From Allobutyricicoccus pentlandensis (lineage in GTDB: Bacteria; Bacillota; Clostridia; Oscillospirales; QAMX01): a stretch of DNA of 34,554 nt. Below the pieces are notes generated by a model. The model had not been told where the DNA came from. It saw only the letters and a program-made list of their open reading frames with translations, and searched no databases. The stretch covers positions 1-34,554 of the forward strand of contig CAJFPH010000054.1 of assembly GCA_904398645.1 (NCBI GenBank), in the 5' to 3' direction. Positions 14,177 to 21,214 of the stretch are shown here, one piece after another (position 1 is the first letter of the stretch; the number at the start of each line of letters is the position of its first letter). The position numbers and the translations under genes are program-made.

Positions 14177-14668
14177 CTATTTTCCAGAGCTGCCAAGCCT
14201 GCCCGCTCCACGTTCCGACGGCATGGAGACGATCGTCTCTGCGTCAACGGTTTTAGCCTGCAACTGCGCCAACGGCACAAAGAGAGCCTGGCAGATAGCC
14301 TTTTCATACGGATATATCACAGCATTCCCCAAGTCATGCGACGCGGCGTAATCCGCTTTTGCAATAACCAGCGGACGCTCGTTATGATTGGTCATGGAAA
14401 TCAGCCACTCGCCGCGATAACCGCTGTCGATTACGCCGGCACGCTGGCCGATACCACGCGTTCCGGTGCTTCCCCGCTCCTTCAAAATTGCAACATATTC
14501 CGGCGGGAACGCACTGATAATACCAGACGGCACAATTTTGGTTTCAAACGGCTCAAACTGAAAATATGGTTCCTCAAAACAGGCGTAAATATCATACCCT
14601 GCATCTTCATCGCGCTTCGTAGGAATGCGGGCGCCTTCGCGCAGCGCCGCAAAATAAATCGTTTCCAA
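14177..14668 (-). CDS. dut: dUTPase family nucleotidohydrolase
   Basis: Hydrolyses dUTP to dUMP, keeping uracil out of DNA and feeding dTMP synthesis. The 163-residue protein carries the trimeric dUTPase motifs in order: motif 1 DEDAGYDIYA, motif 2 KERGSTGTRG, motif 3 GVIDSGYRGEW with the catalytic Asp, motif 4 around QALFVPLAQ, and the glycine-rich motif 5 SERGAGRLGSSGK at the C-terminus. The insert between motifs 3 and 4 is longer than in short dUTPases. The start is TTG at 14668, two bases after the upstream stop, with only a weak and distant AAAGG site, so translation is probably coupled. A related dCTP-deaminase role is possible, but motif 5 favours dUTPase. Confidence 0.88.
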   Translation of the reverse strand: METIYFAALREGARIPTKRDEDAGYDIYACFEEPYFQFEPFETKIVPSGIISAFPPEYVAILKERGSTGTRGIGQRAGVIDSGYRGEWLISMTNHNERPLVIAKADYAASHDLGNAVIYPYEKAICQALFVPLAQLQAKTVDAETIVSMPSERGAGRLGSSGK

Positions 14669-14670
14669 AA

Positions 14671-16119
14671 TTATATCTCAACGCCTTTCAGTGATTTGAA
14701 TGGAATACGGTCCGCAATAAGTCCGGACAGCGTCATTGTCATTTCATCGCCGCTGATCGTAAACGTCAACGTTACGTGATGCGGCGAATAGAGGCAGCGC
14801 AACTGCGCGCAGAGTACGCCGTTTTGATTTTGATAGGCCGCGGCGATCCCCGCCGTACGTTCGCTCGTCTGAATGGGGTAATCCGGCGTGTTCGGGGCGA
14901 GCAGCAGCTCAAGCGACGTACGGTTTTTCATCCAGCAGCCATTGCCACAGCGGATATTCGTTAAGCTCAATCCATCAGAAACAGCAAAAACAAAACGGTC
15001 CCCTTCCGTATCCAGTTTTACGGTTGTGATTCCATATGGATTTTTTCCCATTTGGAAATAACGCGGTGTCGGAAAAGCCGGTACGTCTGTTTTCGGCATC
15101 GCATAAAATGTCTCCGCCATATGTACAATATCGCCCTCGCCGTGTCCGTTAAAAAGCTCCAGCGCCATTTCATGCACAATATCCACTGCATGTTGTAAAT
15201 TTTTCGCCTCGCACAGCGCCGCTGCCACAATGCCGTGATCCGGCAAAATAAAGCAGTACTGTCCAAATGCGCCGTCTCCCCGGTAACCGCCGCGCGAGCA
15301 GGTCCAGAACTGATAGCCATATCCGCTTCTCCAATCTACCCATTCATGTGGGGCATTGTCGGAATGGATAGCGGACGCCTCATCAATCCACTCCTCGGAG
15401 AGCAGACGCCGTCCGTTCCACACACCGCGATTCAAGTAGAGCAGGCCCAGTTTCGCCGCGTCGTCACAGGAAGCATGAAAGCCGGTCCCGCCCTGAATCG
15501 TACCGTCGGCAGTGCGATCCCAGTAAACATCCCGAATTCCCATATAGCGGAAAAGCTTAAGATCCAAGTAATCCAACGCACTCATGCCGGTTACTCGTTT
15601 TACAATAGCGGCGAGCATACCGGTCGCCCCCGTATCATAGCAAAAATGCGTACCCGGTTCATACACAAAATTAGACGCCAAGAATGTTCTCGGCAGATCA
15701 TCACTTGCAAAACATGCTTCGGTAGTCCCCTTCTCAACACCGGAATTCATGGAAAGCACATGCCGCACGCGGCATTTGGATAAATTTTCGCTGACCGTCT
15801 CCGGGAGCTTATCCGGGAAAAGATCAACGATGCGGGTATCTGTCGTCAATAGTCCCTCGTCACAGGCCAGGCCGATAGCTGTCGCCGTGAAGCTCTTGGA
15901 GAGCGAATAGTAGAGGCGTTTATCCACACAGTCATAGGGCGGCAGCGACATGCGTACCTCCAATTCCTGATTGCGCCATACCTGGAAGGCATGTATATCC
16001 ACTTCCAGTTCCCTTGCGCGCGTTAAAAATCGGACCAGCGCCGCACGGTTGACATTCGCGCTCACGAACGGCGAACCTGTAGACGGTACATTTTCAAATG
16101 GAAACGTCAAAGCTTTCAC
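14671..16119 (-). CDS. beta-lactamase-family serine hydrolase
   Basis: A 482-residue class C beta-lactamase/PBP4*-like hydrolase. The nucleophile motif is SLSK at 72-75 and the second motif is probably the Tyr of FCYDTGATGML. No signal peptide or transmembrane segment precedes the domain, so it is most likely a cytoplasmic esterase or peptidase rather than an antibiotic-resistance enzyme. After about residue 340 there is a separate C-terminal domain of beta-strand character that I do not recognise. The start is GTG at 16119 with GGGAGGA upstream. It is the first gene of a four-gene operon; I see no strong promoter in the 72 bases before it, so readthrough from the Dabb gene is possible. Confidence 0.85.
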   Translation of the reverse strand: MKALTFPFENVPSTGSPFVSANVNRAALVRFLTRARELEVDIHAFQVWRNQELEVRMSLPPYDCVDKRLYYSLSKSFTATAIGLACDEGLLTTDTRIVDLFPDKLPETVSENLSKCRVRHVLSMNSGVEKGTTEACFASDDLPRTFLASNFVYEPGTHFCYDTGATGMLAAIVKRVTGMSALDYLDLKLFRYMGIRDVYWDRTADGTIQGGTGFHASCDDAAKLGLLYLNRGVWNGRRLLSEEWIDEASAIHSDNAPHEWVDWRSGYGYQFWTCSRGGYRGDGAFGQYCFILPDHGIVAAALCEAKNLQHAVDIVHEMALELFNGHGEGDIVHMAETFYAMPKTDVPAFPTPRYFQMGKNPYGITTVKLDTEGDRFVFAVSDGLSLTNIRCGNGCWMKNRTSLELLLAPNTPDYPIQTSERTAGIAAAYQNQNGVLCAQLRCLYSPHHVTLTFTISGDEMTMTLSGLIADRIPFKSLKGVEI

Positions 16120-16150
16120 GATACGATCCTCCCGTCTTTTTTATAAAATA

Positions 16151-16179
16151 CGGACGCAGAGAAAAAAGCTCCGCGTCCG
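16151..16179 (-). terminator. terminator after the Dabb gene
   Basis: On the minus strand CGGACGCGGAG and CTCTGCGTCCG form an 11-base stem with one G-T pair around CTTTTTT, followed by TATTTTATAAAAAAG. The T-run is imperfect, so termination may be partial. Confidence 0.65.
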
Positions 16180-16191
16180 AAAACAGACTTT

Positions 16192-16482
16192 TTAAAATTC
16201 ATAATCCGCCGACACGCTGCTCTCCCGCACGGCGTGCATATGCTTTTTCACGACGTTTACATGATAGGGATGGTTCTGATAGGCCTCCAGCGCCTCCCGA
16301 TCGTCCACAACCACTTCCAACACCACGTCGCAGGAACGATCGGAATGCAGAAAATCTACACCGACCTGAATATCACGCAACAATGCAACATGGTCCTTCA
16401 TGGAAAGCAACACTTCCTGCGCTTTCCGGCAGCTTTCCTCGCTCTTATCCTTCAGCATAAAACAAACAATGTGCTTGACCAT
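16192..16482 (-). CDS. Dabb family (stress-responsive alpha/beta barrel) protein
   Basis: A 96-residue single-domain protein with the Dabb pattern: MVKHIVCFMLKD at the N-terminus, a central VGVDFLHSDRSCDVVLEV strand pair and YQNHPYHVNVVKKHMH near the end. Such proteins form dimeric ferredoxin-like barrels; some act as small monooxygenases or cyclases, but most are uncharacterised. AAGGA lies seven bases before the ATG. It follows the HAD-IIA phosphatase after 14 bases, so the two form a small operon ended by the hairpin at 16151-16179. Confidence 0.88.
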   Translation of the reverse strand: MVKHIVCFMLKDKSEESCRKAQEVLLSMKDHVALLRDIQVGVDFLHSDRSCDVVLEVVVDDREALEAYQNHPYHVNVVKKHMHAVRESSVSADYEF

Positions 16483-16496
16483 ACCATATTCCTTCC

Positions 16497-17276
16497 TCAG
16501 CCAACAATGTCGGCCACTCTCTCCAGTATAATACTCGGACGATAGGGATATCGCTCCACCGTCTCACGGGAACTAACGCCTGTCATAACAAGCGCAGTCG
16601 TGAGACCCGATTCAATCCCGGCAATAATATCCGTATCCATCCGGTCGCCAATCATAGCGGCGTCGGCAGAATGGACACCCAGCAAATCGATACCTGTCCG
16701 CATCATCAATGCATTCGGTTTACCTACAAAGTACGCCTGTTTCCCAGTCGCCAATTCAATTGGCGAAATCAGCGCACGGCACGCAGGAATGATTCCCGTT
16801 TCGTCCGGACCCGTAAGATCCGGATTGGTACCAATCAGACGCGCACCCTTTTGTACGAGGCGGACGGCGCGAATGATACTCTCGTAGTTATAATTGCGCG
16901 TCTCGCCGCAGACCACATATTGCGGGTCAACATCGTTCATATCGATACCCACCTCATAGAGTGCGCCGACAAGCCCCGGTTCGCCAATTACATAGGCGCT
17001 GCACCCCGGGCTCTGATTCGCCAGGAACTTCGCAGTTGCAAGTGCGCTGGTATAGAAGTGCTCAATCCCAACGTCAAGCCCCAGACGCTCCAGTTTCATT
17101 TTCAGCTCACGCGGGCTGCGTTCGCTGGAGTTGGTCAGAAAAAGATATCTCTTATGATTTTCATTCAACCAGTTCACAAAGTCCTTGACGCCGTCAATCA
17201 AGCGGTTTCCCTGATAGATTACACCGTCCATGTCGCATAGGAAACCTCGTTTGGCCCTCAGCTCTGCAATATCCAT
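16497..17276 (-). CDS. HAD-IIA family sugar phosphatase (NagD/AraL-like)
   Basis: A 259-residue haloacid-dehalogenase phosphatase of subfamily IIA. Motif I is FLCDMDGVIY with the nucleophilic and acid/base Asp pair, motif II is FLTNSS, the motif III lysine is in GKPNALM, and motif IV is GDRMDTDI. The C2 cap domain lies between about residues 80 and 180. Family members hydrolyse sugar or nucleoside phosphates and often detoxify side products. The ATG at 17276 has AAGGAGAAAGAAT directly upstream. It leads a two-gene operon with the Dabb protein. The physiological substrate cannot be predicted. Confidence 0.92.
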   Translation of the reverse strand: MDIAELRAKRGFLCDMDGVIYQGNRLIDGVKDFVNWLNENHKRYLFLTNSSERSPRELKMKLERLGLDVGIEHFYTSALATAKFLANQSPGCSAYVIGEPGLVGALYEVGIDMNDVDPQYVVCGETRNYNYESIIRAVRLVQKGARLIGTNPDLTGPDETGIIPACRALISPIELATGKQAYFVGKPNALMMRTGIDLLGVHSADAAMIGDRMDTDIIAGIESGLTTALVMTGVSSRETVERYPYRPSIILERVADIVG

Positions 17277-17313
17277 ATTCTTTCTCCTTATCAGGATTAC
17301 TCCAAGTACAGAT

Positions 17314-17343
17314 ATTTTATCACAAAAGAATATGGCTTGTAAA
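17314..17343 (-). promoter_or_regulatory. promoter of the HAD-IIA/Dabb operon
   Basis: Minus-strand TTTACA (17343-17338), 18-base spacer and TAAAAT (17319-17314), about 40 bases before the ATG. Confidence 0.5.
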
Positions 17344-17353
17344 CCGCTTTTTG

Positions 17354-18145
17354 TTAGCTCTGTGTCAAATCATATAATCTTTTGAGGAATACGCACATTT
17401 CCATGCGCGTGCATGCGGCATTCAACATGAGGCCTTCCGGACTTCCACGCAAAATACCATTTTCGACAGCCCACTGTACGCTTTCTCGTGCCCACTCCGG
17501 CACACCGGCGTAGGGGTCGCTTTCCGCGTAACCGTTGAAACCCTCGGTACGAATTTTCTCAGCATAATCCACATAAGCGATGTCAAGATCAACATTGCCT
17601 GAGATACCCTTTACACTGCCGCTGTCGCTATGCTGCCAGATGCCATACGCGCCCTCATACGTCGCCTGTTCCGCCCATTGCGCCAGCCAGACATCGGCGT
17701 CAATTTTAGCTGGGTATAGCTTATTTCCCAGCCAGGAACGGCTTGTATAGAACATGGGATACCAGTTCCCTTCGCGTATGGTATTGCAAAAGGAAGAGAC
17801 AACCGCTGTTAGCGCGCTTTTCGACAAAGCTCCCTGCGAGCTGTCCTCGGTATCATAGGCAACCGGATAGGCAATTTTACCACGATAGGGCGTCAGTGCC
17901 GACAGCACAAATTGCGCTTCCGCACGCGCAGCCTCTTCTGTTACCGCTGTGCCGTAAAAATAAACGCCGACGTCGATGCCTGCATTGCGTGCGCCTTCTA
18001 CATTCTGTTGAAATTTGGGATCCATTGTCCCGCCGTTTTGAGATCCATAGCCCAGCCGGATCATGGCAAACTTTATGCCGTCCGCCGCCACGTCCGGCCA
18101 CGAAATATTTCCCTGCCATTTGGATACATCTATACCATTTATCAT
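17354..18145 (-). CDS. GH25 muramidase with C-terminal SLH-like domain
   Basis: Lysozyme that cleaves the peptidoglycan glycan strand. The 263 residues begin directly with the GH25 fold: GIDVSKWQGNISWPDV at 4-19, GVYFYGTAV near 60, and the catalytic Asp-x-Glu in YDTED (Asp98, Glu100). Residues about 212-263 (PEWARESVQWAVENGILRG, then TRMEMCVFLKRL) match a single SLH-type cell-wall-binding repeat. The ATG at 18145 follows GAGGTGA; the frame could extend to 18289 but that part has no signal peptide. With no export signal the enzyme resembles a phage endolysin needing a holin or cell lysis for release. No phage genes adjoin it. Confidence 0.9.
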   Translation of the reverse strand: MINGIDVSKWQGNISWPDVAADGIKFAMIRLGYGSQNGGTMDPKFQQNVEGARNAGIDVGVYFYGTAVTEEAARAEAQFVLSALTPYRGKIAYPVAYDTEDSSQGALSKSALTAVVSSFCNTIREGNWYPMFYTSRSWLGNKLYPAKIDADVWLAQWAEQATYEGAYGIWQHSDSGSVKGISGNVDLDIAYVDYAEKIRTEGFNGYAESDPYAGVPEWARESVQWAVENGILRGSPEGLMLNAACTRMEMCVFLKRLYDLTQS

Positions 18146-18260
18146 ACTTGCGTCACCTCGCGTACTTATTTTATGCTGCGGCGCTTGCCGCCGTGCGTAG
18201 CATATCACATGCCAGGGCTCTGCGTCGTCCCGGATTTTTCCCGCAGAATTCCACCGGTTC

Positions 18261-18290
18261 TTGACAGTTCCTGCGCCATCATGATACAAT
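18261..18290 (+). promoter_or_regulatory. promoter of the PUA-containing methyltransferase gene
   Basis: A perfect TTGACA (18261-18266), 18-base spacer and TACAAT (18285-18290), 30 bases before the ATG at 18320. Confidence 0.7.
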
Positions 18291-18319
18291 TCGCGGTATC
18301 AAGTGATACGGAGGCTTTT

Positions 18320-19516
18320 ATGGCTTGTGTGGTTCTAAAAAAAGGCGAAGGGCGCGGATTGTCTGCCGGCGGTTTCTGGATATATGATAATGAAATCGAT
18401 CACATTGAGGGAGACTATCAGGAGGGCGGCCTCGTGAGCGTTACGGCTTCAAGTGGTTATCCACTTGGAACCGGTTATATTAACACACGCTCCCGCATCA
18501 CGGTTCGAATGATGACGCGCGATGCAGAAGCCGTGATAGACGGTAACTTCTTCGAACGCCGTCTGCGTGAGGCAATCGAGTATCGCCTGCGTACAACGGG
18601 ACTCTGCGCGTGCAGACTCATCTTTGGAGAAGCGGACCGCCTGCCTGGCCTGACAGTCGATAAATTCCACGACATTCTTGTCACACAGACGCTGTCTCTT
18701 GGTATGGAACATCTGAAAGTGCAAATTTTTCCCATACTCTTACGGCTGCTGACGGAATACGGCTACCCGGTACGTGGGATTTACGAACGCAACGACGCGC
18801 GTTCACGTACGCTTGAAGGACTCGAGCGCACGCAGGGCTTTTTCGGCGAGCCCTTTGATCCGCATACTGTCATGGAAGAAAATGGACTATTCTTTGAAAT
18901 TGATGTACAAAACGGGCAAAAAACCGGTTTTTTCCTCGATCAACGTTATAACCGCGCTGCAATTCGCCCCATGTCCCATGACGCACGCGTGCTTGATTGT
19001 TTCTGCAATGCCGGTGGCTTCGGTCTGAACGCTGCTGCCGCGGGCGCTGCGCACGTTGTCTGCGTCGATGCGTCGCAGTCTGCCGTTGACGCCGCGCGCG
19101 CAAATGCAGTGCGCAATGGATTGGCGGAACGCATGGACTTTATTTGTGCAGATGTATTTGAGCTTTTGCCGGAGCTGGCAGAAAAGGGAACGCAATATGA
19201 TCTTGTAATCCTTGATCCGCCCGCCTTTGCAAAATCCCGTGCAGCCGTAAAGTCCGCCATGCGCGGTTACCGCGAAATCAATCGCCGTGGGCTGGCACTT
19301 GTGCGCCCGGGCGGATTTCTCGCCACATGCACCTGTTCGCATTTCATGACGCAGGACCTTTTTCGTCAGACCGTGGCACAGGCTGCGCGTGATGCAAAGC
19401 GCCGGCTGTTGCAGGTCGAAGAACGCGCACAGGCTCCGGACCATCCGATCCTGTGGGGGGCCGGTGAGAGCGCGTATCTAAAGTTTCTGCTTTTGCAGGT
19501 ACTGGACGAGCGGTAA
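18320..19516 (+). CDS. class I SAM-dependent rRNA methyltransferase, RlmI-like
   Basis: A 398-residue enzyme of the RlmI family, whose E. coli member makes m5C1962 in 23S rRNA. Domain order is a PUA RNA-binding domain (about 1-75, with AGGFWIYDNEI), a central EEHEH-like region with FGEADRLPGLTVDKF, and a Rossmann methyltransferase domain. Motif I is LDCFCNAGGFGLNAAAAGA, the ribose-binding acidic residue is in VVCVDASQ, and motif IV is ILDPPAFAKSR. The ATG at 18320 has GGAGG five bases upstream and a promoter in front. The open frame continues back to 17912 through the promoter, so that longer form is unlikely. It is a single-gene unit ended by the hairpin at 19541. Confidence 0.92.
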   Translation: MACVVLKKGEGRGLSAGGFWIYDNEIDHIEGDYQEGGLVSVTASSGYPLGTGYINTRSRITVRMMTRDAEAVIDGNFFERRLREAIEYRLRTTGLCACRLIFGEADRLPGLTVDKFHDILVTQTLSLGMEHLKVQIFPILLRLLTEYGYPVRGIYERNDARSRTLEGLERTQGFFGEPFDPHTVMEENGLFFEIDVQNGQKTGFFLDQRYNRAAIRPMSHDARVLDCFCNAGGFGLNAAAAGAAHVVCVDASQSAVDAARANAVRNGLAERMDFICADVFELLPELAEKGTQYDLVILDPPAFAKSRAAVKSAMRGYREINRRGLALVRPGGFLATCTCSHFMTQDLFRQTVAQAARDAKRRLLQVEERAQAPDHPILWGAGESAYLKFLLLQVLDER

Positions 19517-19540
19517 AATGAAATCTGGTCAAACAAAAAT

Positions 19541-19567
19541 CCCCTGCCCGAGGTTATCGGGCAGGGG
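19541..19567. terminator. bidirectional terminator between rRNA methyltransferase and guaB
   Basis: CCCCTGCCCG pairs perfectly with CGGGCAGGGG around seven bases. The minus-strand side has the better T-run (ATTTTTGTTT), so it mainly terminates guaB; the plus-strand tail is only TTT. Confidence 0.85.
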
Positions 19568-19605
19568 TTTGCAATATCAGCATGAATGTTTTTATTTTTA
19601 CTTGT

Positions 19606-21111
19606 TTACTTAATTGCAGTGGAGGTATCCTTCAAAATGACGTCGTGTGCGCCGCCCTCGACAAGGCTGGTTGCAGATACGAGCGTCAGCCGCGCTTTTT
19701 GCTGGAGTTCCGGAATCGTCAACGCGCCGCAGTTGCACATGGTGGCCTTGATCTTATCAAGGGAAATCTGCAGGTTATCCGAGAGCTTGCCCGCGTACGG
19801 GACATAGGAATCTACGCCCTCTTCAAACTTGAGCTTCGCCGCGCCGCCCATGTCGTAGCGCTGCCAATTGCGCGCACGGCTGGAGCCCTCGCCCCAGTAC
19901 TCCTTAACATAGGTACCGTTTACGTTCAGCCGGCGTGTTGGGCTCTCATCAAAACGCGCAAAGTAGCGGCCAAGCATCAGGAAGTCCGCACCCATGGCAA
20001 GCGCCAGCGTCATATGGTAATCAAATACGATGCCGCCGTCGGAGCAGACCGGGACATAAACGCCCGTTTTTTCATAATATTCGTCGCGCGCCGCAGCCAC
20101 TTCAATCAGCGCGCTGGCCTGCCCGCGTCCGATACCCTTCTGCTCACGCGTGATGCAGATGGAACCGCCGCCAATACCAACCTTTACAAAATCTGCCCCG
20201 CACTCGGCAAGGAACATACAGCCATCGCGGTCAACTACATTACCCGCGCCAACCTTTACACTGTCGCCATAGTGATCGCGGATCCACTGGATCGTAATCT
20301 TCTGCCACTCGGTAAATCCCTCGGATGAATCAATACACAACACATCGACACCCGCATCTACAAGCGCCGGGACACGCTCGGCATAGTCGCGGGTATTAAT
20401 ACCGGCGCCGACAATATAACGTTTCTGATCGTCAAGCAGCGAATTGGGGTGCTCCTTCTTCTCATCATAGTCTTTACGAAACACCAACGCGGAAAGACGC
20501 TGATCCCTTGTGATGATGGGCAAGCTGTTGAGTTTATGATCCCATATGATATCATTGGCCTCTTTCAGACTAACGCCCTCATATGCATAAATCAGTTTTT
20601 CAAACGGCGTCATAAATTCGCTGACCCTGACGTCCGGCGACATGCGGGAAACACGGTAATCACGGCCAGTTACAATACCCAAAAGCTTACCATCTGCCGT
20701 TCCATCATCCGTGACGGCAATGGTAGAGTGTCCCTTTTCTTCTTTCAGCGCAAGTACATCCGCAAGCGTTTGATCCGGCCGAATGTTGGAATCGCTTGTG
20801 ACAAATCCCGCCTTGTAATTTTTAACGCGGCGAACCATTGCGGCCTCAGACTCCACAGATTGTGAACCATAGATAAAGGAAATACCGCCCTCTAACGCCA
20901 GGGCCACCGCCAGACGGTCGCCAGATACGGACTGCATAATCGCAGAAGTCAGGGGAATATTCGCGGTAATCGCAGGCGTTTCACCCTTTCTATATTTGAC
21001 AATCGGCGTTTTCAACGAGACATTAGAAGGCATGCATTCGGCTGATGAATAGTTCGGCACCAGAAGATATTCATTGAAGGTACGGGAAGGTTCTGGAAAA
21101 TAGTACGCCAT
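19606..21111 (-). CDS. guaB: IMP dehydrogenase, Tritrichomonas foetus type
   Basis: Oxidises IMP to XMP with NAD+, the rate-limiting step of GMP synthesis. I use the ATG at 21111 (MAYYFPEPSRTFNEYLL, 501 residues), which has GGAGAG upstream. Two CBS modules are inserted at about 105-220. The catalytic loop is GGGSICITREQKGIGRGQ with the nucleophile Cys319; the flap has NWQRYD with Arg418-Tyr419. Asp261 and Arg382 are also in place. From memory of the family, these are the same residue numbers as in the protist T. foetus enzyme, and the ICITREQKGIGRGQ loop differs from the common bacterial ICTTR type. The extreme C-terminus does not end in a glycosome-like signal. It is a single-gene unit with a promoter and terminator. 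Confidence 0.95.
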   Translation of the reverse strand: MAYYFPEPSRTFNEYLLVPNYSSAECMPSNVSLKTPIVKYRKGETPAITANIPLTSAIMQSVSGDRLAVALALEGGISFIYGSQSVESEAAMVRRVKNYKAGFVTSDSNIRPDQTLADVLALKEEKGHSTIAVTDDGTADGKLLGIVTGRDYRVSRMSPDVRVSEFMTPFEKLIYAYEGVSLKEANDIIWDHKLNSLPIITRDQRLSALVFRKDYDEKKEHPNSLLDDQKRYIVGAGINTRDYAERVPALVDAGVDVLCIDSSEGFTEWQKITIQWIRDHYGDSVKVGAGNVVDRDGCMFLAECGADFVKVGIGGGSICITREQKGIGRGQASALIEVAAARDEYYEKTGVYVPVCSDGGIVFDYHMTLALAMGADFLMLGRYFARFDESPTRRLNVNGTYVKEYWGEGSSRARNWQRYDMGGAAKLKFEEGVDSYVPYAGKLSDNLQISLDKIKATMCNCGALTIPELQQKARLTLVSATSLVEGGAHDVILKDTSTAIK

Positions 21112-21158
21112 TTTGCACTCTCCTTTATCTTTCAACATGTTTTTAAGTGATTAGAAGT

Positions 21159-21187
21159 ATTTTATTATACTTTTCAGCTTTCGTCAA
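21159..21187 (-). promoter_or_regulatory. guaB promoter
   Basis: Minus-strand TTGACG (21187-21182), 17-base spacer and TAAAAT (21164-21159). An overlapping TATAAT lies 12 bases after the same -35 and is less well placed. No purine riboswitch is visible in the leader of about 40 bases. Confidence 0.6.
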
Positions 21188-21214
21188 TGCTCAAACCATC
21201 CAACTTTATGCATC

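Noticed and set aside
15920..15928. DnaA-box-like TTATCCACA
   Set aside because: A single copy inside the serine hydrolase gene, with no cluster or AT-rich unwinding region, so no origin is supported.
4343..18145. A prophage spanning the holin-like and GH25 genes
   Set aside because: The intervening genes are metabolic and envelope genes with their own promoters and terminators; there are no capsid, tail, terminase or integrase genes.
18450..18467. Inverted repeat CAAGTGG-TTAT-CCACTTG
   Set aside because: Seven-base arms inside the RlmI-like coding sequence are short enough to arise by chance, and nothing nearby suggests a function.
19582..20328. Plus-strand open frame of 248 codons
   Set aside because: It lies opposite guaB, which is intact with all catalytic residues. 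The product is low in recognisable features and starts just after a terminator.
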